Part shown: positions 21,224 to 34,529 of the stretch, in pieces
Layout: the number at the start of each line of letters is the position of its first letter
Numbering within the stretch: the first letter of the stretch is position 1
NCBI GenBank assembly: GCA_002633005.1
Contig: NMRA01000986.1
Location: 2,411 to 66,410, forward strand
Source: Phoronis australis
Lineage: Eukaryota > Phoronida > Phoronidae
Length of the DNA: 64,000 nt
Direction of reading: 5' to 3'
Translations under genes and position numbers: made by a program
Notes under the pieces: model-generated
Database searches by the model: none
What the model saw: only the letters and a program-made list of their open reading frames with translations
Told to the model about the DNA's origin: nothing

Positions 21224-22362
21224 CAGTGTACTTGCTACTAGTTAATGGAAATATCTGAGTGATAACCCTCTGTCGTTAGTGGTACCCCTTTGTCGTTAGT
21301 GGTACCCCTCTGTCGTTAGTGGTACCACTCTGTCGATAGTGGTACCCCTCTGTCGTTGTCTTGTGTATTGGTAACCTCTAATAAACTATGAACTGCAGTT
21401 AAATGACTTTATATCCCTACATAGTTGTAACCTGCGAAATATGCACTGGTGATGAAGAAGTCGAGACTAATACATGTAAGTTGTATAAATATCCCCCTGA
21501 ATCTAAGTGTAGTGTATTGCACCGCAACGCTTTGATTACTTTATTGTGTGTCCTCAGTCAGGTGTAGCTAAAAAAGCCTCAGTTGCGGTGTTGGAAATAT
21601 TCTTCATGCCGGAAATGACGAGTTGAGTTATATTTTATTCCATGCTAAAGAGAAGAGATGCTATTCAGGGTGCGTACAACTCTTACCTTACATTCTAATT
21701 TAAATATATCACCCATCTTCTTAATCTTTCTGTAAATTCCTCCTTTCTTGATTTTTCTATCGTTTCAATCATTAACTCCGCATCAATTCTTAGGGACAAA
21801 TGACGATATGTTTTTATTGCAACTTCAAATTAGAATGGACATTTTGCAAAAAAAACACACATACCCTTTTGCATTGGTCGGATCAAGTGTTTCTGTTGTT
21901 AATTAAGTTGTTCACAATAACCATTTAACAGTTTTAAAAGGTCGGCCTCATGCATGACACCTGCCTCGATCTAAATGATTGAATTATGAAATATACAGTG
22001 TAGCTAGCGATAACGATTCAAACTGTTAATGCAACGTCAAATATCTACATGTAACTATGTGTTTTATTTTCTGTTCCAACTCTCAGTTAAAATCCATGTT
22101 TAGTGTGCTACGTCTACTTTTTGGCTCAGTATTCCCATTATTTTTGTAATACAGCCCTACTTTTTCACAAGCTGCTTGTACGAATCCTGCAAATTAGAAA
22201 ACCTTCAAATAAGGCACATCATGGGCCTGTGGCACGGGACGCCCTCCTGGCTAAATCTGTGAGAGTTCTGTTACGATGACCTGCGCCACTACCTCGCTAA
22301 AATCTAGCAGAAAATCACGTCCTCTCATTTAAAATACGCAGTAATGTATCACACAATCCTAA
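21224..22362. repeat. Copy 1 of a 1.1 kb tandem duplication
   Basis: This begins CAGTGTACTTGCTACTAG and ends ACACAATCCTAA directly before a single N at 22363. It is nearly identical along its length to 22364-23496. Differences are scattered single bases, one A-run length change and a short deletion near ACAGTGTAGCTAGC that is present here and missing in copy 2. No long frame is conserved. The N marks a joined or uncertain assembly point, so this may be a real duplication or two haplotype copies placed in series. Confidence 0.93.
21261..21360. repeat. 20 bp minisatellite, five units, in duplication copy 1
   Basis: Units of GGTACCCCTCTGTCGTTAGT repeat with a 20 bp period at 21271, 21291, 21311, 21331 and 21351, counted at TGTCGTTAGT. 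The fourth has TGTCGATAGT and the last breaks down to TGTCGTTGTC. The same array with the same unit order occurs at 22401-22500. Confidence 0.9.
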
Positions 22363-22363
22363 N

Positions 22364-23496
22364 CAGTGTACTTGCTACTAGTTAATGGAAATATCTGAGT
22401 GGTAACCCTCTGTCGTTAGTGGTACCCCTTTGTCGTTAGTGGTACCCCTCTCTCGTTAGTGGTACCACTCTGTCGATAGTGGTACCCCTCTGTCGTTGTC
22501 TTGTGTATTGGTAACTTCTAATAAACTATGAACTGCAGTTAAATGACTTTATATCCCTACATAGTTGTAACCTGCGAAAAGTGGACTGGTGATGAAGAAG
22601 TCGAGACTAATACATTTAAGTTGTATAAATAACCCCCTGAATCTAAGTGTAGTGTATTGCACCGCAACGCTTTGATTACTTTATTGTGTGTCCTCAGTCA
22701 GGTGTAGCTAAAAAAGCCTCAGTTGCGGTGTTGGAAATATTCTTCATGCCGGAAATGACGAGTTGAGTTATATTTTATTCCATGCTAAAGAGAAGAGATG
22801 CTATTCAGGGTGCGTACAACTCTTACCTTACATTCTAATTTAAATATATCACCCATCTTCTTAATCTTTCTGTAAATTCCTCCTTTCTTGATTTTTCTAT
22901 CGTTTCCATCATTAACTCCGCATCAATTCTTAGGGACAAATGACGATATGTTTTTATTGCAACTTCAAATTAGAATGGACATTTTGCAAAAAAAAACACA
23001 CATACCATTTTGCATTGGTCGGATCAAGTGTTTCTGTTGTTAATTAAGTTGTTCACAATAACCATTTAACAGTTTTAAAAGGTCGGCCTCATGCATGACA
23101 CCTGCCTCGATCTAAATGATTGAATTATGAAATATAGCTAGCGAGAACGATTCAAACTGTTAATGCAACGTCAAATATCTACATGTAACTATGTGTTTTA
23201 TTTTCTGTTTCAACTCTCAGTTAAAATCCATGTTTAGTGTGCTACGTCTACTTTTTGGCTCAGTAATCCCATTATTTTTGTAATATAGCCCTACTTTTTC
23301 ACAAGCTGCTTGTACGAATCCTGCAAATTAGAAAACCTTCAAATAAGGCACATCATGGGCCTGTGGCACGGGACGCCCTCCTGGCTAAATCTGTTAGAGT
23401 TCTGTTACGATGACCTGCGCTACTACCTCGCTAAAATCTAGCAGAAAATCACGTCCTCTCATTTAAAATACGCAGTAATGTATCACACAATCCTAA
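22364..23496. repeat. Copy 2 of a 1.1 kb tandem duplication
   Basis: This is the direct partner of 21224-22362, including the 20 bp minisatellite at 22401-22500. It begins at the base after the N. Its end (ACACAATCCTAA) runs on into unique sequence. Identity to copy 1 is very high by eye, which implies a recent origin or an assembly artefact. Confidence 0.93.
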
Positions 23497-26289
23497 AAAG
23501 TCTTATATGGAAATTTTAACGAGGTCCTAGGGTTACTGAATAGCTGGCTGGTCTATTCTGGCTTACCCGTATTCACTGAGAAGTGCTGCCATCTTCCACA
23601 ACAAAAATAAAATTGAAAAACGTACTGGCCAGAGAAAATAGACAAAAAACGACGGCTAATGGTGCATGGAGAACATGTTGACCCAAAATAGGATTAACCC
23701 CGCAAACGCGCACAAATTGACAAAAGATGACAAAAACGCGAGCTCATGATGAATGGGATTGATACCCGGACTGTGACGTGCAACGATGAAACTTGAAATA
23801 GAAGAGGGTCCACCATCTAACACAGATCGGTCTATGAAAAAATGCTTTATGATTTGAGGCACAACGCCTGTATAATTTTTGCTGAGATAGGAATCGTTAT
23901 TGACCTGCCGACTAGACTGCGCGGCTGACCAACGTACATGTACATGTAGGAGACCATTTCCGATGTGAAGTCAGCACATTTAGTAAAAGTTGCGAGAATT
24001 GCGAACTTTGAACCATTGTCCCACGAATTTGGAATCAGACCAAAGAAGTCAGGGCTTTCACTTGTTTGCTGAGACATTATCGCCTGCGTCACTGGCACGG
24101 GATCACAACACGACCCAGCCTTCTTCACTCAATGCTACTGCCCGTCTCGCATCCCGTCGTCCAACCAGACTTATTGATGCTCATCCAGTCGTGCCAATAT
24201 GTCGTGGGACGGGCTGGTGGGTGGCTGCCTAATGCCCTCAGCGAGTGTGTTCTATTGAGATTTGTAGCGGCGAATGAGACAGCATTTGTGGAAGGAGAGA
24301 CTGGATTTCAGCTTGGGTCTGTTGATGACGTAGTGGAGGGAAGGGGGGTAGGAGCAACCGTAGATTATATTCTGACAAAACTACGTTATGCCATTGGTCT
24401 CCAATAGAATGTTTGCATTGACAGAGTACTGGTGAAGAGGTTATTTGATTAGAGAAGAGGATGGAGATCCCGTTCTATTTTGCTAATTCAGTAGTAAATA
24501 CAGGTACATGTATTGTGGCAATAATACGTTCAATTTTGACGGTGGATGTGATGCCATTTTACAATGATGAAAAGATAGCCCGAGTTTGAAGTCAAATGGG
24601 TTGGTGCTGTTTATGAGGTAGCTTTAGTCGTATATTTGGGCTCTCACTTCGACATTATGTGCTATAAGTGACGAATCGTATGCTGTATACAGTCGTATAC
24701 ATCACATTAATCTATCTGCTTCTGATCAGGTCTGAATAAAAATTCAAACCTGTTTCGCCCAAATCAACCGAACCACTAAAAGCCACGGACTCAGTAAATT
24801 TGTTTCACAAATTATCTCGCAAATTTTACTCACTAGCTGTAACGACTTTTACATGACTAAGGACTGATGGTTAATCCATATGCTGAGAAAAAAACAGGCA
24901 AAATCCTTCATCCCTGCACAAAATTTCTCGTGGGCTCCAGTTCCTTTTTCTCAATGCACTTGATAATGTGTCTTTCATTGGTTGAAAAATAGTGGAAACA
25001 TTAGGAAGAGTCAATCAGCAGGTACAATGAATCATTGTGATTGGTGCAATTTTTAAATAGAATGGCTTAAAATAATATTTTTTCAAAATACCCACCATCG
25101 ATTGGATATTAGCAATACAAGATTTGTGCTGATGAAAGTTCTGGTCGGCAGAAGTTTCCAATCTTTTTGACAGATCAAAATATTGCGGCGGACATTGAAA
25201 CGACTTCCAGGTCGAATGGAAGGGAGAATAGAATTCTAAAACCATTCCGGAATCAAAATTGAACTGTTATCTCTCTGAGTACCCAGGTTTCATGTTGAGG
25301 ATCTGTTTGGGCCCTTAGTGCCAAGCGTATATGTCACGTTTTGATCATTCATGGACATGAATACAAAACTGACTGATGGAGATTTATAAAGATAATTAAC
25401 CTATGCCTACGTACCCGGATGTTAAAAGCTGGAGGTATGCGGAAACAAAGACACTTCTGGCCTTAGATTAGTGGTTTTGCTTATCGCCAATAGATGCCGC
25501 TGTAAACACTAGAAGCTTCAACGTGGGTATTACGCAGTCCAACTCTACCAGATTCTGGGCAGTTGTATTGACTTAAACAAATAATACGTTTATTGGCACT
25601 TTAAAAATTCTCTTCTATGACCGTTGAATTAAATCAGAAGTTTTATAAGCAATGTGGTATGATGTGAACTTTACTGTCACTGTTTATGTTGTATTCCGCG
25701 CGCTCTTTGGTCCTTCTTCCCATGCTGTCGGCAGCAAGTAAGTTCAAGAACGTTTTACCATCTCTAGAGAAGTATTTTACCTGTTAGGTCATACAAAGTG
25801 TTATAGGTTTTTTGTCGTTTCACACTAGGACAGATTTATTTTGCACTCCAACATGTTCACTTTGCAATAACAGTAACACTAAATCCTTGCGTTTATTACT
25901 TGCAATGTCTGGTCTTGGAAAAAACATTGTTAGTGAACATTGTTTAGCAAATACCTTGGAAGGTGGACTAGAACTGGTAATATTGTCACCCATTGGTGTA
26001 CATCTGTTGGGATGTGTGAAATGCCAATTTGAGCTGGTGCATGAAGCTATTTAAACAGTGCACTCCGTGTAGTTCTCGAATAATTTCTTGAGTGTTGTGT
26101 GTGTGTTGTCCCGAAAACTTGTTTGAGTTCCTGTAAATTATTAAATACCCCTTTATCCAATTCCTGATGTCATGACGATTACTGTTTTCTTGTCCAGTTG
26201 TTTACAGTTGTTGTTATTTTTGTTTTACAATGCTTGTTGACACTTGGCTTTGTTGTTGGGATTCTTGCTGATGTATTTATTGTTGTTAC
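23497..26289. other. Unassigned region with weak coding-like islands
   Basis: No family is recognised. The plus-strand frame ending at 24407 (with VAANETAFVEGETGFQLGS) and the one ending at 26054 (with LFCTPTCSLCNNSNTKS and SGLGKNIVSEHCLANTLEGG) look somewhat protein-like. They lack convincing splice partners and overlap other frames. I leave them as possible decayed exons. Confidence 0.3.
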
Positions 26290-26770
26290 TGTTGTTGTTG
26301 TTTTTGAGGTTCTTATTGATGTCTTCTTGTTGGTGTTGTCATGAGAGTGTGCGCGTGGGTATGTGTGCGTATGTTCAATAATTTGGTTATTACTTGTGTT
26401 GAACAGATACCATGTCTTGTTACCGCTCAATAGTGTTGAAACATGTTCACCGGCTATGAGGATTACTGGTTATTACAAACTTTAGTGATCAAACTCTAGG
26501 TTGTTGTCAATGATAGTGTTTCTGTTGTTGATGTTACTGTTGTCGCTGTCGATGTTGTTGAGTTTCTTGCTGATGTCTTGTTGTTGGTGTCGTCACGTGA
26601 CTGTGCGTATGTGCCTGCATGCGCTTTTGTGTGAATATATTCAATTGTTTAATTAGTACTTGTGTTGTTACTATTAGTTGTTACCGCTCAATAGTGATGG
26701 CTTGTGTTCACGTGCTATGTGGGTTGGAAGTTACCTACTGTTAGAGATCAAACTTTAGGTATGTACACCT
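26290..26770. repeat. Degenerate tandem duplication, period about 261 bp, GTT-rich
   Basis: TTACCGCTCAATAGTG occurs at 26420 and again at 26681. Flanking blocks (GATGTCTT, GTTGGTGT, GAGAGTGTGCG versus GTGACTGTGCG, GATCAAACT) follow in the same order in both copies. The copies are clearly diverged. Both include GTT-rich simple sequence related to the tract at 26180-26330. Confidence 0.75.
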
Positions 26771-29688
26771 AGGTGTCCTATAGCATAAAGTGGTCTTGCC
26801 GCTGAAGAATATCACACTTCTCCAAACTTGTACCTGATGTAAGTGTCTTTGAATGTGTAGACTGGAAATTATCCTGCATACTTAGACTGGACATTATATT
26901 TCATACTTACTTATAAATGTACAACTTATCTCTGCAGCGCGATATCAGTCTCCTTCAAACTGTATTAAACAATGTTTCTCTTTCAAAACAAAGTTCCGTT
27001 CTTAAAATTTCCTGTTTTGAGCTGTGACCTTGATTGCCATGGTTAGTTTAATGAAAAAAACAAAAACTATCAGTTCATTTCAAGTTCTGAAATAACATGC
27101 AGTATAATCAAAATCTATTGAGATCAGAAGAATACTCCCAAACTTTTTCGCGAGCGAGTTCAAATCCTGTAATGAGCGCGTGAATCTGCGATAATTGCAA
27201 ACCAAGGTGAATGGCAACAGTTGAATGCGTGCGTTGCAATAAAAGCCAATCATGTCAACATACCATTATGACCAGCGCAAGGTTCTATAAACTATGTGGT
27301 GAGCAAGAAATCATTAATTTATACAAAAATACCTGCAACTATGTCTCTCTTGTTACATTAATTTTGATAGAAACTCTAGTTTGGGCCTGTGACCGTGAAT
27401 GTTAATGGAAATAGTTCAGGAGGAACAAGCCTCTGTGCTATTAAAGTTTTCCTGTAAGTTCATGTGGTCGTTCACTGACTGAACTGCAGTCAGAGGGTTT
27501 AAGAGTTATTCTGTGGATGCTGGTGTTCGTGGTCTAAACTTCCTCCCTATACATTACCTATCGCCAGTAACTAGTTAAATCTGCAATTCGCCGTGCATGG
27601 GTGGCTGAAAGAGGAAAACTCAGTTGTGTGACTTCAAGGTAATGGGACCGGGTATTCTATGTGACTGACGTAGTATGTAGCCCGACTCACGGGGGAAAGT
27701 TCTCCCGACCTTCCACACGGCCCAACAGGCTTTTATTTTGGCCTGATCTAATATTGGCGAACAGAACGTCAAGTGTTATTGAATAATAAATTAAATCACA
27801 TGTGCATTTAGGGCTACACAGTTTCAAATGATTAACATGAGGCAATTGACGCGCAGTCCCTTGCACTGCAGTATCAAAAATGGTCACAAACACAGATATG
27901 ACACCTTTTCATTTGAAACGGACTTTTCTCAAATAAATGAGGTTGGAAAATAGTAAATTAGATAATATATAAGGTCTTGACCAGAGAATATAACAATGCA
28001 ATTATCGGTGCATATATATCTTATATACAGAATCGATATTGCTCCTATACATACATTTGCACACCATACACAGCCCACACACCATTTACAAACCTACATG
28101 GCACATATCACTTATATTAGTCGCATAACACCTTTAAAATCACTTTTTGCATCAACGGATGCGACACCAAATGTTGCTATATACATGTACATCGTCTGTG
28201 TCAACAGGCCGATTGACACAGCTTTTCTAAAACTGCAATTTCCTAGGCTGTACTTTCTCACGTTTTACTCTCTGTAATGTCCAGCATGACTTCTTGGCGC
28301 TCGCGCTTCCCCCTGCAATAAATGGCCAGTTCAATAGCAGTCTGAACTGGTAGAAAAATGCCGTTTATTAGTATAGTACTCAATTTAAGTTTCATTTCAC
28401 TTAGACAAACATGTACACAATTTAAACTGATATTTACACGAGTCTGGTGATTCCGACCTAAAATGCCCCTGCCAATATGACGTCTAGTTAAACATTCATT
28501 TGACGGAGAAATAACCTGCATTCGATCTTAACCGGTCAAATCTTGGTAAAAATTGTGGATTTCGTGATTTTCTGAGGCGTTTCGAATCACTTGACGGGTC
28601 AGGAATACTTTAAAACAGTTTGTTTGGGCTATGTGACCTAGCTTTGGTTTCATTTTCTTACTTTGTTTTTTTATGATCAGATATTCCATATTCAAAGACT
28701 GGCTTCATTACACAAACTCTATTCTAAATTTTTAGATTCCATGGATTGTTGCTTGACCTCAAATGTCTTTTCAACTACAGGCAATCATTTTGAACAATAC
28801 TCCAGTGATGATTTTCTAAAATACCCATTCCTTTGACGATTGTATTACCTTGGCCTGCCACTAGGTGGCTCTAAGCGTCACCAGTTTGCCTGGCAATATA
28901 TAGGCTGACTGTCCGTGGTGACCTGTTTGCCTCTAAAGCTGACACCTACAAATAACACGAAGAGGAATTGATGCCGATAATTTCTAATAATTGACTTGAT
29001 TTCGATTAACGATTTATGATACCACTGTACATTGCAAAGGTGTTGCGGTTCACATTGCAGTAGCTTACGAGCACCTTGGAACCTTCGTCTTTGTTCGGTT
29101 CACATACTGTTAATAAAACCTACTTGTAAGATCAGACAGCTGAGTTGTTATTCCAAAAACCCAAAAATCATTGCCAACCAACGCACAGCTCTGTGTTGCC
29201 CTTGTCATTACTGAAAAAACAACTTGAAACTAAACGTTTACCTTCGTTACTGAGGATCAAAACTTTATATAGCCTCATTAATATTAATTGCACACCCATG
29301 TATTTTTATTTTTTAAAAATCCATGATCCTCAAAAAATCTTATCACTAGAACAAAATAACAACGTACTTTTTGTTTAAATATTTTCTTTTCACAGACTTC
29401 GCCGTAATGCTCAAACATGGTGGTTGGTCAAATGTATTGGGGTCAGAATTCATTCAAAAAGACGCTAGTCTATTTTGGCAGTTCTGAGGGTAAAACACTT
29501 GTAAGACGACTGCAGAGACGCATATTTGTAGTAGTAGAATAAAGGATACTGAAGAGAATGTACATGTAATTTGAGTGAAAGTTAACAAAAATAAACGATA
29601 CACACACAGTAAGCTAACGACCATAATAACATGGCAAAATTTGGTTTGATACAAATATTCAAGTTAGAATCTCAGAAAAACCACTCCA
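26771..29688. other. Intergenic region, nothing recognised
   Basis: This is AT-rich sequence without a supported exon, RNA gene or element end on either strand. A GCCACTAGGTGGC-like palindrome occurs near 28858. It echoes the CCACCTAGTGG block of the repeat at 347-960. Confidence 0.45.
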
Positions 29689-29900
29689 GTTTTCTGAATA
29701 ATTATTTTGTTTTCGTACAATTTTACATGTTTTCATAAAAACAATAAAACTATTTTAATAGACTTCCATGCAAAAAGGCTAGAACATGGCGCGCTAAAAC
29801 TAGGAACGCTTCATATCAATTCAGTCTGAAATTTCTGAAACCCGATGTTCCTAAATTTGCCACATTTGGACACTTTTCTGGCCTTCAACATCATCTGGTA
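29689..29900. repeat. Degenerate repeat, first member of a pair 1.05 kb apart
   Basis: Blocks such as TCTGAATAATTATTTTG, TTTTCATAAAAACAATAAAA and CGATGTTCCTAAATTTGCC match 30730-30985 in order, with many substitutions. It is an old direct duplication or two copies of one interspersed repeat. Confidence 0.6.
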
Positions 29901-30682
29901 TGCTTATTTACCACGGGAATGAGCTCTGCAATTTCAAGCATTGCGGCTATTCATTATGTAAAACCGAAGGTGTTCCTTGAAAAAACAGATCTGAATTTTT
30001 GACAGTTTTCAGTGTAAAGGCACTTGAAAAAATCCCAGACGCGGTGTCGTAGGTGGTATAATAATTAAAAAAGAATTTACAAATTTTATACTAAGCAAAT
30101 CATGTTTGTGGAATTTACAGCGAACAATGTCAAAATTCGTTTTTGAGAAAAACAACGCTGGCATGGTTTTTGTGCACATAATAGACTCTGAGAATCATTG
30201 ATTTTCAAAATATGACATTCATTGGGTCTAATATCAATACTTCAAAGTTTTATTTGATAACTCCGATCTTTTCAAACGCTTTCTCACCGCAACGGTCTGT
30301 TGGATGAGCTATGAGTCGACCAGCCTCTGTTCGCTGACTGCAGACTGGCGCGTAGTATGGCGTACCTGTAGGAACATAATTCAATTACAACGTGTGTTTA
30401 TTCAACATTTGAATGAGCAAAACGTGGTTTAATGAATGTAACAAGTAAAAAAATTGTGCTTGTCAAGTGACACGTTCTAAATGTGTTGATTTGGTATGAT
30501 TTATCTGTACTATAAAGGCAGCGAAAGTATACTTTAACTCTGTGAAAGTACACACTTTCTGGAAAATGCCAGACGTAATACCAATCTGCCATCAGAAGGG
30601 TCACGTGAGTCGTGTAACTGAAATTTTGCAAAAAAGAAAGGTGCACCTATAAAAACTAACGGCTTCAATAACAAGACTCGGT

Positions 30683-31168
30683 TCAGTTAGGTAAATAGGT
30701 AAGATGAAATTCCCAATAAGCCGTTACAGTTTCCTGAATTCTCATTTTCCTTTCCGTTGTCTTACAACCTTTCATTTTATCATAAAAATAACAAAACCAA
30801 TATTTTGATAGCCCTGTATGCAAACAGGAACAATTCCTAAACGATTTTTGGGAGTAGTGCTTAAAGTACGGTATGTGGAATTTTCGTATGAACCCAATGA
30901 GCCGTATTTGAAAAACGATATTCCAAGATTTACCATATTTGTACATTGATCTAGAGTCCCAGACAAACTTACTGCACCGGGAAATTCGCGCCTGTGTTAG
31001 GCATATGACGTTGTTTGCCACTGCCGATCCATATTGATGTCGCAACCTTCTCATTATACCGTGTAGTTTGTCATGATCCCTGGCTGTGGTTAAGCCCTGC
31101 TCTTGTAGCTTCGCGATAATAATCTCGAACTTGTGTAGCAATATCGTGGGCTGTCGTCTGTCCGTCAT
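30683..31168 (-). CDS. Unidentified 161-codon open frame, partly within a repeat
   Basis: An uninterrupted minus-strand frame runs from ATG at 31168. The N-terminal third is protein-like (MTDRRQPTILLHKFEIIIAK, then LQEQGLTTARDHDKLHGIMR), with a likely amphipathic helix. The C-terminal two thirds overlap the repeat copy at 30730-30985 and look less coding-like. It may be a short first exon that ends near residue 60 and runs on by chance into noncoding repeat. No family is recognised. Confidence 0.25.
   Translation of the reverse strand: MTDRRQPTILLHKFEIIIAKLQEQGLTTARDHDKLHGIMRRLRHQYGSAVANNVICLTQARISRCSKFVWDSRSMYKYGKSWNIVFQIRLIGFIRKFHIPYFKHYSQKSFRNCSCLHTGLSKYWFCYFYDKMKGCKTTERKMRIQETVTAYWEFHLTYLPN
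30730..30985. repeat. Degenerate repeat, second member of a pair 1.05 kb apart
   Basis: This is the partner of 29689-29900. Shared blocks include CCTGAATTCTCATTTTCC, ATCATAAAAATAACAAAA and CGATATTCCAAGATTTACC. Confidence 0.6.
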
Positions 31169-32463
31169 CTTTCAATTGCTCGAATCACCTGTAAAAACAA
31201 TAAAAAGAAATTTCTATAGATTATTAACCTGTAACGACTCAGTTGTAGAGTAGATTGTCAGCATATAGGCATTGGGCTGGAGAGTACAATTGCATGTCGA
31301 TTGTAAACCTGTAACTATCAGTTCGGATAATGCGTTTACAGGGGTCATATGCCTATAACCATTTAGTATGATAGTACATGTAAAATTATAAGCTTCTAAC
31401 AAATGAGTTGAAGAGTACATATAATCGATTGTGCTTTACACCGCCCCATCGGTCACCGTTTGCCAGGCCCTGCATCCGTTTCGCGTTTTGCTATTCGGTT
31501 TTCTCAAAATCATGAAGTAGCGATTAAACATCCGAACAATAGTGCCTGTATGAGAACCACCTTGATGCTCGTAATTTAGGGGCGAAAACTGGCTCTCAAT
31601 GTGCTCGGGCGGCAATATTTGTTTAGTGGGACAGTGAATCGCAACATATGCGTTTCTGTTTCCTGCCGTGATTAAGCCTCATCGTGTCACGTGATGTGCG
31701 TCCGTCCAGGCATCTACAATTAGTAACTTATAGTGAATGTCTCCTTGTTCCCTGGCGATAGGTCGTCATTAGTTGTATGCAGTGATCTCAGCCAAGCAAA
31801 TGTTTCTCCTAACTAGATAAAAATATTCTCAGAGAAAGAGTCGGCACTAACAACGTTAGCGACAGTCCCGCTTTTTGAAAAGAGTAACACTTGAGGCATC
31901 GATGATATGTTCCGCTCACGGAGATGGGACACCAAATGCGCACCGCGTTTTCATTATAAAGTTACACATGTCCGCCAGCTTGTTTGCCCCATTTACCCTA
32001 TATACCACGATCAACTATAAAAACGCCGTGCATATGGTGTTTCTTTGTGTTAATTCGGAGGACACTTGCGGTTAATACGATACTCACAGAGGCTGGGTAA
32101 TGACGTTATTGTTAATCCCCTTGTTGTATTGTGATTGGTTTAGCAACTGGACTGTAAGTCACATGACCTTTCAAACACTCACCTTCAGCCTACCCCAGAC
32201 TCTAGTTCGGAATGTGACTAGGGAATGCGGAGTGCACTGAACACTTAGAGTTGAGTCAACTAACGACTCGTGTGTGCATCATGTTTGCATACCGGTCATT
32301 CCACATTCGGCCACTTAAAATATGTAACTCTACTTTGTTTTTAACATTTTACACATCGGTAAGCTCCAAAATATTGTTGCATTGAAAGGGGCATGTGTCG
32401 TCAATGCTTCTCATTTGGGAGCCAGTTCCCTTAAAGAAATACATGTTTATTCTGTGGAAACAA
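31169..32463. other. Flanking DNA left of the 3.1 kb inverted-repeat element
   Basis: No exon or repeat is recognised. The three bases next to the element's left end are CAA, matching the three bases after its right end. Confidence 0.45.
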
Positions 32464-33126
32464 TAGTCGGTGGGCCAGATCTCATAGCGTTCATCCTTGT
32501 GAGTACTTTGGGGGGGGCAACCTAGTTTTTTCTATGTGGCTAGATAATATACCTATAAATCAAATTCCAAAAAGTTCCCACGTCTACACTTGCACATTTT
32601 TTTTTAAAAAAGGTGTTTTTGTTACACAAAATATGATGCACATTCCTGCCACTTGATGGCGCTTTTCTATTAAATTGACCAATCAGAGAGCCAGATTGTA
32701 TTGTTGTGCTTAGTTACTTCAATATGGCTGCTCCCATGGAGTGTGATGCCTGTATATTTCAAGGTTTATCAAACAGCACAAAATTGTGATGTCAGAGCCT
32801 AAAGAAGCTTAGGAAAGCTTCCTGACGAAAGCTGATTGACTGTGGAACTCTGTAGATCAGTAGATCAAAAAGAAGAAGAGGTGTCACAAACGTTTGTGCA
32901 GAAAACAGCTGCATGTCCTGGTAGCCTACACAGTATACTGCTGAGTGCTGTAGACTAGAAGAGCAAGTGTCAGACCAAAAAATTGAAAGGACATAGAACG
33001 GCATAGCAACGTTTCAAGGCACCAACAGTAGTACTAAAGCTGAAGTTGCTGAAAGTGATACAGATGTTATCCAAGATTTCCCAAGAAAATCAATTACTTC
33101 CAAAATCTGAAACACCCAATTAACCT

Positions 33127-33234
33127 GAACAAGATAGGAACATTCTGAAACATGAGTGCATCATTTGTTAGCAGGAAAAGTACATTATGGGCCACATTTC
33201 AAGAAAGAGAAAGAAGTATAGCTTTCAAAAACAG
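33127..33234 (+). pseudogene. Broken CIIC-type N-terminal exon of the element's gene
   Basis: The frame reads EQDRNILKHECIIC, then an in-frame TAG, then QEKYIMGHISRKRKKYSFQK and Q before a GTACGT donor. The C..C, short spacer and K-rich pattern resembles the N-terminal segment of a widespread animal family of transposon-like proteins whose C-termini carry CxC cysteine clusters. That family link is from memory and is moderate. The stop codon shows the copy is inactive. The donor suggests the original gene was spliced. Confidence 0.5.
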
Positions 33235-34529
33235 GTACGTGTTTTTTAAAAATACATCTTGGTGTTTTCCATGTGTGTTTCAGTATTATCACCAGTTGTT
33301 TTTTAACTTGTTCAGCCCCTTGGCTGCCTAGGCCTTAGACAATACTGCTGACCCAGTATAGACGATGATCATACCATAGGTACTTCATATGCCGGATACT
33401 TTTTGGCAAATTATGTTCCTATAAGTTTAGAAGTACCGCGTAGAGAGATGTCTCTGAGGAGGTCGTTAATGTTTTCATTTGTTCCCATTTTAAACAAATA
33501 CTCCTGCAATCCTGTTTTTCGAACACTCCAATCAGTTGCCACATCGACACTGCTTGTGCTAAGGGATAATCCTATGGCGTTATACTGTGGGTGTGATTTT
33601 AAAGCACTTTAAGTCAAAAATTTTTGAGAAGGTTTAATGGAGTAGATGGTTGCAAACAACATGCCCAAGTGGCCGTCATCCCCTGCCGTAGTCTCAATGT
33701 TTTGTAAACATTAATTACGTAGGTAACTGCAATGATAATTAAATTAATGTGCCTAAGTGGCCATCGTCGCCGTCGAAATTTGAGGACGATGGAAGCCACT
33801 GTCCATTTCGTCAAACGTCGATTACCTGAAGTGTAAATCGATTGACTATGGTTCGAGCATCTGATTTAAAAAAATTAAATTTCAATCACTGCACAGGTAT
33901 ATCAGCTGATTTATTTTCAGTTGCATCTACTGATCTAATTACTAGACGATCAACATTATTAGGCTACAGATCAGACGGCATGTAAATTTGTTAGGCTGGT
34001 GGTGGATCAGTTCCTGATAAGTTCGTCTGAAAAAGTTGCATGCCAACTCACTCATAGTTGAATGTTAAATTAGTGTTAACACTTCGGGTTTTTTTTAGTT
34101 GGACTTGTATCGCAAGCAACAGCTCAGTCCAGAGCCCTGAATATGCAAAGACCTTGTGTCTTAGAAGCCAAGTACCACAGATCATCATGCTATAAAAAAT
34201 AGAAAGACAAAGATTGTGAAGAGTGACGAATTCAGTTTTCAGAGATGTTTTTCTGCAGTTTTGTTTGGGGTTCAATGAATCGAAGCTTCTAACACAAGGA
34301 GATGTCATTTGCCTATCAAAACGAAAGCAAGATTTTGAAGCTGTTCTTCAAAAAGCTGGTGTGCATGAAGTTATTTGGACAGGCAATCTTAAGAAATATT
34401 GTTGAAGCTACTCACTGTTGTAGTTTGTGCCCGACTAAGAGATACGAAAGTGAATTTAGGCTAGTGTTCAGTAATTCACTTGCTGACTCTAATTAACACA
34501 GCCCATTATAACATATTTTGAATCAAGCA

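Noticed and set aside
24066-24407. 113-codon plus-strand frame
   Set aside because: It overlaps an 80-codon frame in another phase and a 93-codon frame on the other strand. Composition alone is not enough.
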